Assembly: GCF_004135205.1 (NCBI RefSeq)
Contig: NZ_CP035490.1
Coordinates: 3,055,501-3,119,500, forward strand
DNA: 64,000 nt
Origin: Hahella sp. KA22
GTDB lineage: Bacteria; Pseudomonadota; Gammaproteobacteria; Pseudomonadales; Oleiphilaceae
Direction: 5' to 3'
In this document: positions 11,060 to 20,412 of the stretch, in pieces
Numbering within the stretch: position 1 is the first letter of the stretch
Layout: the number at the start of each line of letters is the position of its first letter
Notes under the pieces: model-generated
Seen by the model: only the letters and a program-made list of their open reading frames with translations
The model's database searches: none
Told to the model about the DNA's origin: nothing
Program-made: the position numbers and the translations under genes

Positions 11060-13154
11060 GGGAGTTCATCGCCAATATCACAAAAGCATTGCGGCCCTGG
11101 CGTTTGGCCTGATACATCGCTTCATCCGCGCGTGCGACCAGCTTCTCCGGCGTTAAACTGCGGTTGCCCATCGCCACGGCGACGCCAATACTGGCGGTTA
11201 CATGGATGTGTCGGCCGTCACTCAGTAAAACCGGTTCCTGCAGGGCCGTGTGAATTTTGTTAGCGATATAAGCCGCATCCTGCTTTGGGTGAGTGATGGT
11301 CTCCAGCACCGCCACGAATTCGTCGCCGGCGATGCGCGCGATACTATCGGTTTTACGCACAGTCATCATGAGTCGGTCCGCCGTGGCGCGGAGCAGGACG
11401 TCCCCCGCGTCGTGGCCATAGGTGTCGTTGATCGACTTGAAGTGGTCCAGGTCCAGAAACATGACCGCAATGCCGGTGCGGCTGCGTCCGGCTCGATCCA
11501 CCGCCAGCTCCAGCAACGTTTTGAGACCTTGTCGGTTGAGGGCTCCCGTCAGATGGTCATGCTGCAGTTGCCAGCGTAGTCCTTTCTCATGCTCCTTATG
11601 CTCGGTGATGTCAGCAATCATGATGAAAAAGCCGCAGATGTCGCCATGGGTGTTGCTGTCCGGGATATAGTTGACTTCGTAGTGGCGCTGACGGTCGTCC
11701 ACTACCTGGTGGATCTCGAAACTGACATATTGTCCCGCCAGCGCTTTCTGGATATGCGGATAGGCCTCTGAGTATCTGGCTGCTCCCAGAATCTCTGCGA
11801 TTGTTCGACCATGCAAATCCTGGGGCTCCAGGCTAAGCCACTTTTTATAAACGGCGTTATTAAACTGATAGCGTTCCTGTCTGTCCGCATAGGCCACCAG
11901 CACGGGAAGGTTGTCAGTGATGGTTTTCAGCTTGCGCTCACTGGCCTCCAACACCTTCAGGGAGTCGCTGAGCTCCTGGGTGCGTTGATGAACCCGCTGC
12001 TCCAGCGATTGGTTCAAGCGCGTCAGCTCCTGCTCATGGGACGCGATGTCGTTCATCATGGCGCCCAAGGACGCGGCGAGGTTGACGCCTTCTCGATAAA
12101 ATGCCTGTGGCGGCGGCGTCAACGCGCGTTCCTTGGCGAAACGCGCGGCGGATTGAGACAACAGGGACAGTGGCCTGGTGATCCATATCGAAGCGCGCCA
12201 CACCAAGGCGATAAATACGACGCCGAACAGCAGCCCCCAAAGTAGTATCTCGCCCTGCAGACGCTGAATTTCCCCAAACGCTTCGTCTACACTCTGCCGG
12301 ATCAGAATACGCCACTGAAAGTTTTTCAAATGTTCAAAGCCGCCGCTGACTATCAGGGCATTGAGAAATTCGCCTTCCCCGGGCCATGCGCTTACAAATG
12401 ACGTTGGCTCTGTGCTATGAGTTGACGGCAGTTTGATGGGGAGCGAGGCTTGCGCCAGGGATGGCGGTCCCATAAGAACGGTTCCTTCGTCGTCAATAAT
12501 CAACGCCTCTGCGGGACGCTGTTTTAAATGCGGCTGTAACGCCTGCAGACTGAGCTGCTCGGCCCAGTCCCAACTCAAATGAGCCCCCAGAACGCCCTGG
12601 ACCTGTCCGTCAGCGGATTTGATAGGAATAGAAACATCCACAAACCGCCAGGGTTCTTCCCGGGTGGGCATCAGATTGGCGAGCAGCAATGCTTTGTGCA
12701 CATCGCCGAAGTAAGGCGCGATTAGCCCATGCTGAAACCAGGGACGCGCGGATACATCCGCTCCCTCCAGCATTCCGCCTGCGCTTACCTGAACCTTGCC
12801 TTCCATATTGGCGTAACCAATCCATGCGTAAAGGGGAAATCTTTGCTTTAACTCGCTGAGCCAGACCCGCGCCAGTTTTTTGTTTTGCAGTAGTGGACCG
12901 TCAGGTGTGGTGATGGAGGCGGCGGTGGAAAGATCACGGTAGCGCTCGTAGAGACTGCGATCCAGCTTATCCGCCACTTGCTGGGCGAGAGCTTCGATTG
13001 CTGCGGACTGCTCCCGCACTTGTGTTTCCCGCGCCAGGCTACCTATGACCCCGGTAAGCAGAGCGGTGAGCGCGAGCATCAAACAGCCAAAAACCAGCGT
13101 TAAGCTTGCTTTTAGCGGCAGCGCCTTGATTTTGGTGCGGCCATTGCCAAGCAT
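11046..13154 (-). CDS. Membrane diguanylate cyclase (dCache-HAMP-PAS-GGDEF)
   Basis: 702 residues. N-terminal membrane helix (~15-38), a large periplasmic dCache-type sensor (~40-310), a second membrane helix (~318-338), a HAMP-like segment ([18 protein letters not shown]), a coiled coil, a PAS domain (~420-530) and a C-terminal GGDEF domain. The active-site loop reads RIAGDEF (A in place of the first G, a common functional variant). The autoinhibitory I-site RKTD lies five residues before it. [11 protein letters not shown] and [20 protein letters not shown] are the other conserved motifs. It should make c-di-GMP in response to an extracytoplasmic signal. It is convergent with the MCP gene and precedes an HD-GYP gene on the other strand. 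Confidence 0.95.
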   Translation of the reverse strand: MLGNGRTKIKALPLKASLTLVFGCLMLALTALLTGVIGSLARETQVREQSAAIEALAQQVADKLDRSLYERYRDLSTAASITTPDGPLLQNKKLARVWLSELKQRFPLYAWIGYANMEGKVQVSAGGMLEGADVSARPWFQHGLIAPYFGDVHKALLLANLMPTREEPWRFVDVSIPIKSADGQVQGVLGAHLSWDWAEQLSLQALQPHLKQRPAEALIIDDEGTVLMGPPSLAQASLPIKLPSTHSTEPTSFVSAWPGEGEFLNALIVSGGFEHLKNFQWRILIRQSVDEAFGEIQRLQGEILLWGLLFGVVFIALVWRASIWITRPLSLLSQSAARFAKERALTPPPQAFYREGVNLAASLGAMMNDIASHEQELTRLNQSLEQRVHQRTQELSDSLKVLEASERKLKTITDNLPVLVAYADRQERYQFNNAVYKKWLSLEPQDLHGRTIAEILGAARYSEAYPHIQKALAGQYVSFEIHQVVDDRQRHYEVNYIPDSNTHGDICGFFIMIADITEHKEHEKGLRWQLQHDHLTGALNRQGLKTLLELAVDRAGRSRTGIAVMFLDLDHFKSINDTYGHDAGDVLLRATADRLMMTVRKTDSIARIAGDEFVAVLETITHPKQDAAYIANKIHTALQEPVLLSDGRHIHVTASIGVAVAMGNRSLTPEKLVARADEAMYQAKRQGRNAFVILAMNSLKAT

Positions 13155-13655
13155 GTGATGGTGTCAGCAGTACTTTGTTTAAGCAAACTTTCTCATATGT
13201 CTTTGCTTTTCACCTCATGGAAGAGCGTTAAAAAATGCTCATATAACGCCGGCGACCAGCGCTCATTAGGTAAGCGGTGTTGTTTATAGCCTAGCCGCTA
13301 GTGGACTAAATACAACTATTAATCCGGCAGACAAATAGCCTCCTTCTATTTGTCTGCAACGACAGGGCCTGCACATGTCAGGCCCTGTCTTCCAAGGCTC
13401 GTAGCCGCGCTGGCGCAGCCTTGCGCCTGATTATTAGCATGCCAGGATCATTGTTATGTGAATAATCTGGTCGGCTATTGCGAGCATTCGCAGGACAGCC
13501 CGACAGACGGCTTTTTCTTATTCTCATAGGTCTTCGGTTCACTAGAATGGCCGGTTTTTCGCTTGTTGGCGTTTAGCGAGTCTGGGAGTATCTTTTGCTA
13601 GACTGAAATAAAGGGCAGCGCCGCGAAAAACCTTAATGAAGCCTATGAGAATCCC
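13155..13655. other. Intergenic region carrying structured repeat copy 1
   Basis: Divergent spacer of 501 bases between the diguanylate cyclase (minus) and the HD-GYP gene (plus). No gene is seen. It contains repeat copy 1 (13317-13466) and must hold promoters for both flanking genes. Confidence 0.6.
13317..13466 (+). repeat. Multi-hairpin interspersed repeat, copy 1
   Basis: About 150 bases. Stem 1 is GCAGACAAATAG paired with CTATTTGTCTGC over a 7-base loop. Stem 2 is GACAGGGCCTG paired with CAGGCCCTGTC. Stem 3 is GGCGCA/TGCGCC. The 3' part is a weaker arm pair, ATTATT...AATAAT. The first ~73 bases differ from copy 3 at only two positions by eye. Intergenic and not coding. It may be a mobile palindromic unit or the remnant of a transcribed structured RNA. 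Confidence 0.8.
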
Positions 13656-14921
13656 GTGTCATTGATGCCGCAGAGTAGCCGATCCCTCGTCAAAATTCCT
13701 GTGTCCGAACTTCAGGTGGGCATGTATGTGGCTCAACTGGACCGTCCCTGGGAGGAAACCCGGTTCGTTTACCAGGGATTCTTCATTTACGACTGGCGTG
13801 ATATTCAGGAGCTGCAAACGCAGTGTGAATTCGTCTACGTGCAGTCGGAGACGGAAGTGGTGGAGGAAGAGAAAACCGTCACCGCGCCCAGCGGCAAGAA
13901 AATCCGCACCCGGGTGAAGAAAGAAAGGACCCGTTTGGTGCACAAAGTGCCCGCCTACCGTGAGCTGACCAAAGCGGCCAATTCCATGGGGCAGGCCAGG
14001 CAGACGATCCATGATGTGTTCCGCGCCGTGAAGCTGGGGCGGGATATCGATATGGAGGCGGTGACCGTCGCCGTGACGGATATCGTCGACAGCATCATGC
14101 GTAATCCTAACGCGCTGCAATGGCTGTCCCTGATCAAGGATAAGGATGATTACACCGCTGAGCATTGCCTGCGGGTCTGCGTGTTATCCATCATCATCGG
14201 ACGGGAGATGGGGTTCAACGAGCCCGAAATGGTGGACATTGGCGTTTGCGGTATGTTGCACGACGTGGGCAAGGTCAAGGTGCCGGATGAAATCCTCAAT
14301 AAGCCGGGCAGTCTGGACAAGGATGAGTTTGAGATCATGAAGCAGCACTCCCAGTACGGCCGGGATATTCTTATTTCGCTGTCTTCAGCGCCCAAGAGCG
14401 CCGTGGATGTCGCTTACAGCCACCATGAAAAAGTGGATGGAACCGGCTACCCGCGAGGTCTGTCGGCGCATCAGATCCCACTTAAGGCGAAAATCGTCGG
14501 CGTGGTGGACGCCTATGACGCGATGACTTCCGCCAGGGTCTATAAAGATCCCATGTCGGCGCTGGAGTCTTTACGCATTATTTATGACGTCAGAGGTAGG
14601 CACTTCGACCTGGAAGTGGCGGAGTTCTTCATCAAGACCATGGGAGTGTATCCGGCGGGACATATTGCGGAGCTCAACAGCGGCGAAGTGGGAATCATCG
14701 TGCGTTCTAACAATGAATATCGTCTTAAGCCGAAGATATTGCTGGTGCTGGATGAGAAAAAGCAACTGCGTAAAGAAACCATCCTCGACCTTTCCATTAA
14801 CTGCCTGACCGATGCAGGCAAGCCGCTGCGCATCAAGGAAATTCATCCTAACGGAACCTTTGGCGTGCGGCTGGAAAATTACGTGAAGAAAGGATTGCGA
14901 CTCGCCGAGTATGACGACTGA
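13656..14921 (+). CDS. HD-GYP c-di-GMP phosphodiesterase with DUF3391 domain
   Basis: 421 residues. The N-terminal ~130 residues (VKIPVSELQVGMYVAQLDRPW start) match the DUF3391 module often found before HD-GYP. The HD-GYP domain follows: EHCLRVCVLS, the metal-binding LHDVGKVKVPDEILNKPG, QHSQYGRDIL, and HHEKVDGTGYPRGL, with the family GYP element intact, then VDAYDAMTSARVYK. It should hydrolyse c-di-GMP and is predicted soluble. GTG 13656 is used; ATG 13665 three codons later is an alternative. It lies next to a c-di-GMP synthase transcribed away from it, so the pair may set local c-di-GMP in opposite directions. Confidence 0.94.
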   Translation: MSLMPQSSRSLVKIPVSELQVGMYVAQLDRPWEETRFVYQGFFIYDWRDIQELQTQCEFVYVQSETEVVEEEKTVTAPSGKKIRTRVKKERTRLVHKVPAYRELTKAANSMGQARQTIHDVFRAVKLGRDIDMEAVTVAVTDIVDSIMRNPNALQWLSLIKDKDDYTAEHCLRVCVLSIIIGREMGFNEPEMVDIGVCGMLHDVGKVKVPDEILNKPGSLDKDEFEIMKQHSQYGRDILISLSSAPKSAVDVAYSHHEKVDGTGYPRGLSAHQIPLKAKIVGVVDAYDAMTSARVYKDPMSALESLRIIYDVRGRHFDLEVAEFFIKTMGVYPAGHIAELNSGEVGIIVRSNNEYRLKPKILLVLDEKKQLRKETILDLSINCLTDAGKPLRIKEIHPNGTFGVRLENYVKKGLRLAEYDD

Positions 14922-14933
14922 GCCGCATTGAGT

Positions 14934-15335
14934 TCAGGCGTTCTCCGCCTCGACTGTTTTCGCCTTCTTGAACTCCGCCGTCATCTGATGCCCTTTGAGC
15001 GCCGGGCCCGACAGCGCGCTCAACGCCAGTTTACCAATGAGAATGAGCGTCGCCGTCGCCAGGGCGTCGAGAAACCATATCATTGGCGTTGTCAGCCACG
15101 CTGTTTCAAATGCGGGCCTGTAAGCCTCGCCCAGCGTCGTCATTCCCACCAAGCCATGCAGCGCCAGTGCGATCCAGAACCCTGAACAGTAAGGGCAGCG
15201 CCAATCTTCGTAGAGTTTCGCCAGAGGGCCAGGCAGGCTCGCAATCATGCGATTAAACCAGGTTCCCCATTCCGGCAGCTTTTCCCATATCAGCAAATAA
15301 ATACCTAATCCGACCAATGCAGCTGAAAAATCCAT
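14934..15335 (-). CDS. DUF1360-like small membrane protein
   Basis: About 133 residues from ATG 15335, preceded by GAGGACG; an in-frame TTG at 15377 would add 14 residues. Two or three hydrophobic segments flank a CPYCSGFWIALALHG motif, which is characteristic of DUF1360-type membrane proteins of unknown function. The pair of cysteines could bind a metal or form a disulfide; this is inference. It is convergent with the HD-GYP gene, 12 bases away. No functional assignment can be made. Confidence 0.65.
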   Translation of the reverse strand: MDFSAALVGLGIYLLIWEKLPEWGTWFNRMIASLPGPLAKLYEDWRCPYCSGFWIALALHGLVGMTTLGEAYRPAFETAWLTTPMIWFLDALATATLILIGKLALSALSGPALKGHQMTAEFKKAKTVEAENA

Positions 15336-15838
15336 GACTTCACGTCCTCGATACTTCTCTGAAAGATGAATCAACAAATACAGGGCTTATGATGCGGGAG
15401 ACACAGAAGGCCAGGTAGAGCGTCCCTTGGGGGAAAATCGGCTTATTTTTAGATTTTCAATAGCGAAACCTGAAATCCACGTCGATTCATCTGATTATAT
15501 TAATGACAGGAATGCGATAGTTTTTCATCTGCATCAGTTTGCTGTTTGTAATATTTAAATGGCAGTTTACTTGAAATATATAAGTGGGGATTAATCCTCT
15601 CAATAATTAGGTAATTACCGGAATAAGTTCGTGGAAGATATGTTGAGAAATTCGCTTTTCATTCCTTCAACTGCATGAAAAATATGGTTTTTATGAAATA
15701 TTGTTTTATCGGAAAGGTTTAACTTATTAATAAATAGTAATATCGTGAATTTATTGCTGGGAAGCGGGGTTGAGGCATAATCAGGAAATTGCCGATTAAA
15801 CAAGCTGTTAATATAAATTAGAACATACAGGACTGCTT
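15336..15838. other. AT-rich intergenic stretch
   Basis: Clearly more AT-rich by eye than the surrounding genes, especially 15450-15830, with many A/T runs. An open frame at 15615-15803 (minus) has no recognisable motif and no ribosome binding site, so I do not call it. The region may be a promoter zone or acquired DNA. Confidence 0.5.
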
Positions 15839-16021
15839 ATGCCAGCTAACTTTACCTCAAGAGATTTACACTATAACGGCATAGATCGCCGGTCTGGGCC
15901 TCGGCGCACTAACGCCGATCGACGCAACAGCGTGCGTTTTGAACCGGGAAATCCGGACCGTCGCCAGATCGCTGGACGTCGCGCAGGCGAAATAGGCGGT
16001 TGGGCGAGGACCACGCTGTAA
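15839..16021 (+). CDS. Small DRR-motif protein, function unknown
   Basis: 60 residues, strongly basic. It contains the repeated pattern DRRSGPRRTNADRRNS and then PDRRQIAGRR, so three DRR units in a row. An AGGACT element lies 7 bases before the ATG. Short proteins rich in DRR or RRxxDRR units are common hypotheticals in gammaproteobacteria, but I know of no established role. The arginine-rich composition suggests binding to nucleic acid or membrane surfaces; this is inference. Between it and the convergent KdpE-like gene are only about 40 bases. Confidence 0.55.
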   Translation: MPANFTSRDLHYNGIDRRSGPRRTNADRRNSVRFEPGNPDRRQIAGRRAGEIGGWARTTL

Positions 16022-16063
16022 TCATTCAGCATCAATCATCTTCACTGAGATTCCAGTGGCGGC

Positions 16064-16771
16064 TTATTGCGCCTCGTAGGTGATCAGCCGGTAGCCGACG
16101 CCCTGTTCCGTCACCAGAAAGCGGGGAGAGGAGGGGGCGTCGCCCAGTTTGTTTCTCAGTTTGGCCACCACGATGCGCAGGTAGTGCGTATCGTCTTTGT
16201 GCGTCGGCCCCCAGATTTCCGCCAGCAGTTGCTGTTGCGTCACCACATGGTCGGGCGTGGCGGCCAGTCGCGCCAATAAAGCATATTCTTTCTTGGACAG
16301 GTGAATGTCTTCACTGTTCAGAGTCACTGAACGCTTCACAAAATCGATGATCAGACCGGCGGAACGGTAGACGTTGACGGCAGGACGCAACGCAGCGGGT
16401 TCACGATCGCGCAGCAGCACTCTGATACGGGCGACGAACTCGCGAATGCCGAATGGCTTGGTGACATAGTCGTTGGCGCCGTTATCCAGCGCTTCTACTT
16501 TTTCCGTCTCCGAGGAACGTACGGACAGCACGAGCACGGGTATCCGACTGCTGCGTCGGAGCTGCTTCAGCGCCTCCTGGCCGTCCATGTCCGGCAGTCC
16601 CAGGTCGAGCACGATCGCGTCCGGCGCTTCTGTGGACGCCAGCATTAATCCTTCCGTGGCGTTGCCCGCCTGCAATACCTCATAGCCCTCCGAACGCAGA
16701 CTGATGCGCAGGAAGCGCAGTATCTGCGGTTCATCGTCGATAACAAGAATACGCGGCTTGGTGGCGGTCAA
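16064..16771 (-). CDS. KdpE-like OmpR-family response regulator
   Basis: 235 residues. The N-terminal receiver domain has VIDDEPQILRFLRISL, the phosphoacceptor Asp in VLDLGLPDMDG, the Thr/Ser position in LVLSVR and the Lys in YVTKPFG. The C-terminal OmpR-type winged helix has the typical TKKEY-like start (LSKKEYALLARLA), QQLLAEIWGP, THYLRIVVAKLRNKLG and ten more residues to GVGYRL. Closest by eye to KdpE, the potassium-limitation regulator, but no kdpD kinase or kdpFABC genes are present here, so it is an orphan in this window and its partner kinase is unknown. Confidence 0.85.
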   Translation of the reverse strand: MTATKPRILVIDDEPQILRFLRISLRSEGYEVLQAGNATEGLMLASTEAPDAIVLDLGLPDMDGQEALKQLRRSSRIPVLVLSVRSSETEKVEALDNGANDYVTKPFGIREFVARIRVLLRDREPAALRPAVNVYRSAGLIIDFVKRSVTLNSEDIHLSKKEYALLARLAATPDHVVTQQQLLAEIWGPTHKDDTHYLRIVVAKLRNKLGDAPSSPRFLVTEQGVGYRLITYEAQ

Positions 16772-17313
16772 TGAAATGGGTCTCGTTGTTCAGTAAGAGT
16801 GTGAAAAATCGCAGGAGGATATAGTCCCGGATGCAAAAGCTCAACAAGCGTCAGTGTACCGGGCGGGCGCATTCACTCAAAGGACATAGTCTGACTTGCC
16901 TATGTTTTTTCCAGTATAGCTTTGCATAATGCAGTTAACTGGAAAACGATTTCATAAATTTAAGATCATCGCCGGATCATGTGAGCGATCTGGATAATTT
17001 GACGAGGGACGTCACCGGGTTGTCGTGGAGTGCGTCCAGGCGGCGCTGTGAAAAGGACGTCTGTATAGAAAAAGTGGCGATTCAGGTCTAGACCCAAAAA
17101 CCGATACTTATTTAGGTGATTTCATATCATGATTGCCGGAAATGGAGACAAATAGCGCGACTTAGCACAGCGACGCCGGCTCTGATTGCCTCAAAAAAGA
17201 GCGTATTTCAGGTCATTTTTTACAAACCGGGTTTCGCAAACTAGACTGCTTTTATCATATAAGCCCACGCGAGCGCACAGCTTGCCGGCGCAGGTAAAAG
17301 AGTCGAATCAAAG

Positions 17314-17330
17314 CGTAAAAAAATTTTACG
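17314..17330. promoter_or_regulatory. Inverted repeat next to the cellulase operator
   Basis: Arms CGTAAAA and TTTTACG separated by AAA, a perfect match, five bases from the LacI-type palindrome. It could be a second regulator site or a promoter-proximal bent segment. No known regulator is matched. Confidence 0.4.
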
Positions 17331-17335
17331 AATGA

Positions 17336-17351
17336 TTGAAAACGTTTTCAA
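17336..17351. promoter_or_regulatory. LacI-family-type operator upstream of the cellulase genes
   Basis: TTGAAAACGTTTTCAA, a perfect 16-base palindrome with the central CG typical of LacI/GalR-family operators. It lies 135 bases before the GH9 start codon. It differs from the AATGTTAACGTTAACATT sites near the LacI gene at 23.4 kb, so a different LacI-family repressor is the more likely ligand. Confidence 0.65.
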
Positions 17352-17486
17352 AAGTGATCAAAAAGAGATCAAAAAATAACCCTGGCTCTGTCAGGGGGAT
17401 CATAAAAATAAAACGCGACCAACGTCCTGCCTGCGGTGAGCGATGCGACTGACGTGAATCGGAATGGCGAAGTAAGGAGAAAGCAT

Positions 17487-20300
17487 ATGAAAAAATTATC
17501 GGTATGGACCCTGTTAAGCGGATGCGCGCTGATGTCCGCTCAGGGGATGGCGCAGGAAAACTACGGCGAAGCCCTGCAGAAATCCATTTACTTCTATGAA
17601 GCCCAGCAGTCTGGCGCATTACCGTACTGGAATCGCGTTGAATGGCGGGATAATTCGGCGGTACAGGACGGCGCCGATGTTGGGCATGATCTCAGCGGCG
17701 GTTGGTATGACGCCGGCGATCACGTCAAATTCGGCTTTCCCATGGCGGCGTCGGCGACACTGCTGGCCTGGGGCGCGGTGGAGTACCGGGATGCATACGA
17801 GCAATCAGGGCAGTTGCAGCATATCCTTAATAACCTGCGTTTTGTCGCCGACTATTTCGTAAAAGCTCATACCGCGTCCAATGAGTTGTGGGGACAGGTC
17901 GGCAACGGCGGCGCGGATCACGCCTGGTGGGGCTCCGCCGAAGTCATGCCGATGGCGCGCCCATCCTATAAAATCGACGCCAGTTGTCCGGGCTCGGATC
18001 TGGCGGGGGAAACCGCCGCAGCGTTGGCGGCGATCGCCATGGTTTTCAAGCCGGTGGACAGCGCATACGCCAATACACTGCTGACCCACGCCAGCCAGTT
18101 GTACGAGTTCGCCAACACCTACCGCGGCAAATATTCCGATTGCATCACTGACGCCGGCAGTTACTACAAATCCTGGAGCGGTTATCAGGATGAGCTGGTC
18201 TGGTCCGCGCTCTGGTTATATCGCGCCACCGGCGAAGCCAGCTACCTGCAGCAGGCGAAACAGGAATATCAAAAGCTGGGCGGAGAAGGGCAACAAGACG
18301 TCAAAGCCTATAAATGGGGACACGCCTGGGACAACAAAGCCTACGGCTCCTATGTCCTGATGGCCCAGATCACCGGAGAAGCGGTCTATCAGGCGGATGC
18401 GGAGCGTTGGCTGGATTACTGGACGACCGGCTACAACGGCGAGCGGGTGAACTATACCCCGGGCGGACTGGCTTATCTGGATGTGTGGGGCGCCAACCGT
18501 TACGCCGCCAACACTGCCTTTATCGCCCTGGTTTACGCGGACTATCTGAACAACGCCGGCGTTAAGGCGGAGAAAGCGCAAGCCTATTACGATTTTGGCC
18601 GCAGTCAGATTGAATACCTGCTGGGAAACAATCCGGCGGGCGTCAGTTATCAAATTGGTTATGGCGCCAATTACCCCACCAACCCCCATCATCGTACGGC
18701 CCACGGAACCTGGACCAACAATCTGCGTACGCCGGAGCAGTCCCGTCATTTGCTGATTGGCGCCCTGGTGGGCGGTCCTGATAGCAACGACAACTACGCG
18801 GACGACCGTGGCGATTATGTCAAAAATGAGGTGGCCACGGACTACAATGCGGGCTTTACATCCGCCCTGGCGCGTCTCTATCTGGATTTTGGCGGCGACC
18901 CTATTCCCGACACTGCATTCCCTCCGGCGGAAGCAAAAGACGAAGAGTTTTATGTCGAAGCCAAGTTGAATTCCAGTGGTCCCCGTTATGTGGAGATCGC
19001 CGCGCAGGTGCATAACCACAGCGCATGGCCGGCGCGGGGCAGCGAACAGTTGCGCTTCCGCTATTGGGTCGACCTTTCCGACGAATTCGCCGCCGGTTAT
19101 GGGCTGCAGGATATCAAAGTCACCACCGCCTATAGTCAGGCGACGGAAGTGAGCGGCCTGCAATCCTGGGGCGATCCAGGCGATCATATTTACTACGTCG
19201 ACGCTTCTTTCCAGGGCGTGAATATCTATCCTGGCGGTCAGTCCGAGTCCCGCAGGGAAGTGCAGTTCAGAATTTCCCTGCCGACCAATAGCAACGCCAG
19301 TGAGTGGGGCAACGAAGGCGATCCGTCCTGGGACGGCTATGACGGCGCTTACAAAAAGGCGAGCAAAATCGCTCTGTATGACGGCGCGGAACTGGTCTGG
19401 GGCGAAGAGCCCGGCGCAGGCTGCGGCGGCGACTCTGGCGTCAATTGCCTGCCGCAGGCGCAATCATTAAGCGTGAATACGAACAAGGACGAGGGGGTTG
19501 ACATCGTCTTACATGGCGAAGACAGCGACGGCTCCATCGTCGCCTATGAATACACGCAACCCGCGCATGGCGCCGTGACGGGAGCGGGTCCAGCGGTCAC
19601 TTACATGCCTCATGCCGGATATCACGGCCTGGACGCCTTCACCTACACCGTGCTGGACAATGACGGCGGACGCTCGCCGCAGGCGCAGGTCGACATTAAT
19701 GTCGAAGCGCCGGACCTGCCAGCGTTAGAGATCACTGATCCTGCTGACGGATTCGAAGTGAGTCCGGGTCAATCCTTCACCGTGCGCTATCGCCTGGATA
19801 ACGCCGCGGGCGTGCGCTTGTATCTCAATGACGTAGTCGCCGGGGCAGGGGGCGCGTCAGGTGTAATTGAGGTCGCAGCGCCAACAGCGGAAGGAGATTA
19901 CACCCTGAAGCTGATCGCGCTGTCCTCCGATGGCCAGGAAATCGACGACGCTTCTGACGCGATCCTCATTAAGGTCGCCGAGCCGGACGCAGGCGGGGAT
20001 ATTTCCTGCAGCGTCGGCGGGCTGAATGTCTGGAATACCGGTTATGTGCTGGGCGACGTTAAAGTCGTCAATAACGGATCGTCTTCTATCAACGGGTGGG
20101 AAGCCGTTCTCACCTTTGATGAACCCACTTCCATCGTGAACCTGTGGAACGGGGCCTACACGCTGTCTGCGGACGGTAAAACCCTTACCGTGAAAAATAT
20201 GCCTTACAACGGTTCATTAGGGCCCGGCGCAGCGACCAGCTTCGGCCTGCAGGGCGTTCATGACGGAAGTTTCTCACCGCCAACCTGCACCGCCAGATAA
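17487..20300 (+). CDS. Secreted GH9 endoglucanase with CBM3, Ig-like and CBM2 modules
   Basis: 937 residues from ATG 17487, with AAGGAGA upstream; an in-frame GTG at 17436 is rejected. Signal peptide of ~23 residues ending MAQ. GH9 catalytic domain ~25-470, with the catalytic Asp motif WYDAGDHVKFGFPM, the HHRTAHGTW segment and the acid Glu near NEVATDYNAGFTSAL. A CBM3c-like module follows (~485-645), the arrangement that makes GH9 enzymes processive. Then two Ig/cadherin-like modules (~650-740 and ~745-835) and a C-terminal CBM2 (~840-937; NVWNTGY, NGWEA and NGSLGPGAATSFG). It hydrolyses crystalline cellulose outside the cell. The first gene of an operon with GH48; the two are a known synergistic pair. 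Confidence 0.95.
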   Translation: MKKLSVWTLLSGCALMSAQGMAQENYGEALQKSIYFYEAQQSGALPYWNRVEWRDNSAVQDGADVGHDLSGGWYDAGDHVKFGFPMAASATLLAWGAVEYRDAYEQSGQLQHILNNLRFVADYFVKAHTASNELWGQVGNGGADHAWWGSAEVMPMARPSYKIDASCPGSDLAGETAAALAAIAMVFKPVDSAYANTLLTHASQLYEFANTYRGKYSDCITDAGSYYKSWSGYQDELVWSALWLYRATGEASYLQQAKQEYQKLGGEGQQDVKAYKWGHAWDNKAYGSYVLMAQITGEAVYQADAERWLDYWTTGYNGERVNYTPGGLAYLDVWGANRYAANTAFIALVYADYLNNAGVKAEKAQAYYDFGRSQIEYLLGNNPAGVSYQIGYGANYPTNPHHRTAHGTWTNNLRTPEQSRHLLIGALVGGPDSNDNYADDRGDYVKNEVATDYNAGFTSALARLYLDFGGDPIPDTAFPPAEAKDEEFYVEAKLNSSGPRYVEIAAQVHNHSAWPARGSEQLRFRYWVDLSDEFAAGYGLQDIKVTTAYSQATEVSGLQSWGDPGDHIYYVDASFQGVNIYPGGQSESRREVQFRISLPTNSNASEWGNEGDPSWDGYDGAYKKASKIALYDGAELVWGEEPGAGCGGDSGVNCLPQAQSLSVNTNKDEGVDIVLHGEDSDGSIVAYEYTQPAHGAVTGAGPAVTYMPHAGYHGLDAFTYTVLDNDGGRSPQAQVDINVEAPDLPALEITDPADGFEVSPGQSFTVRYRLDNAAGVRLYLNDVVAGAGGASGVIEVAAPTAEGDYTLKLIALSSDGQEIDDASDAILIKVAEPDAGGDISCSVGGLNVWNTGYVLGDVKVVNNGSSSINGWEAVLTFDEPTSIVNLWNGAYTLSADGKTLTVKNMPYNGSLGPGAATSFGLQGVHDGSFSPPTCTAR

Positions 20301-20412
20301 CTTGGCAAATTCGCCAAACTCCGACCGGAAGCGGTTCCAGCCTGCTGGATTCCGGTTGGTGGCCAGCGACATCTGAGCGAGTGTGAATTAATAAAATCTA
20401 TGGAGTCAAAAC

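Larger units (their letters stand above)
16772..17486. other. Promoter region upstream of the cellulase operon
   Basis: Spacer of 715 bases between the divergent KdpE-like gene and the GH9 gene. The plus-oriented distal part is AT-rich and carries two inverted repeats (17314-17330 and 17336-17351). No convincing gene is present in the rest. Confidence 0.6.

Noticed and set aside
15615-15803. Frame in the AT-rich spacer
   Set aside because: Low-complexity AT-rich sequence with no ribosome binding site.
18216-19463. Long antisense frame (415 codons) within the GH9 gene
   Set aside because: It is a shadow of the strongly supported GH9 gene in GC-rich DNA and shows no domain.
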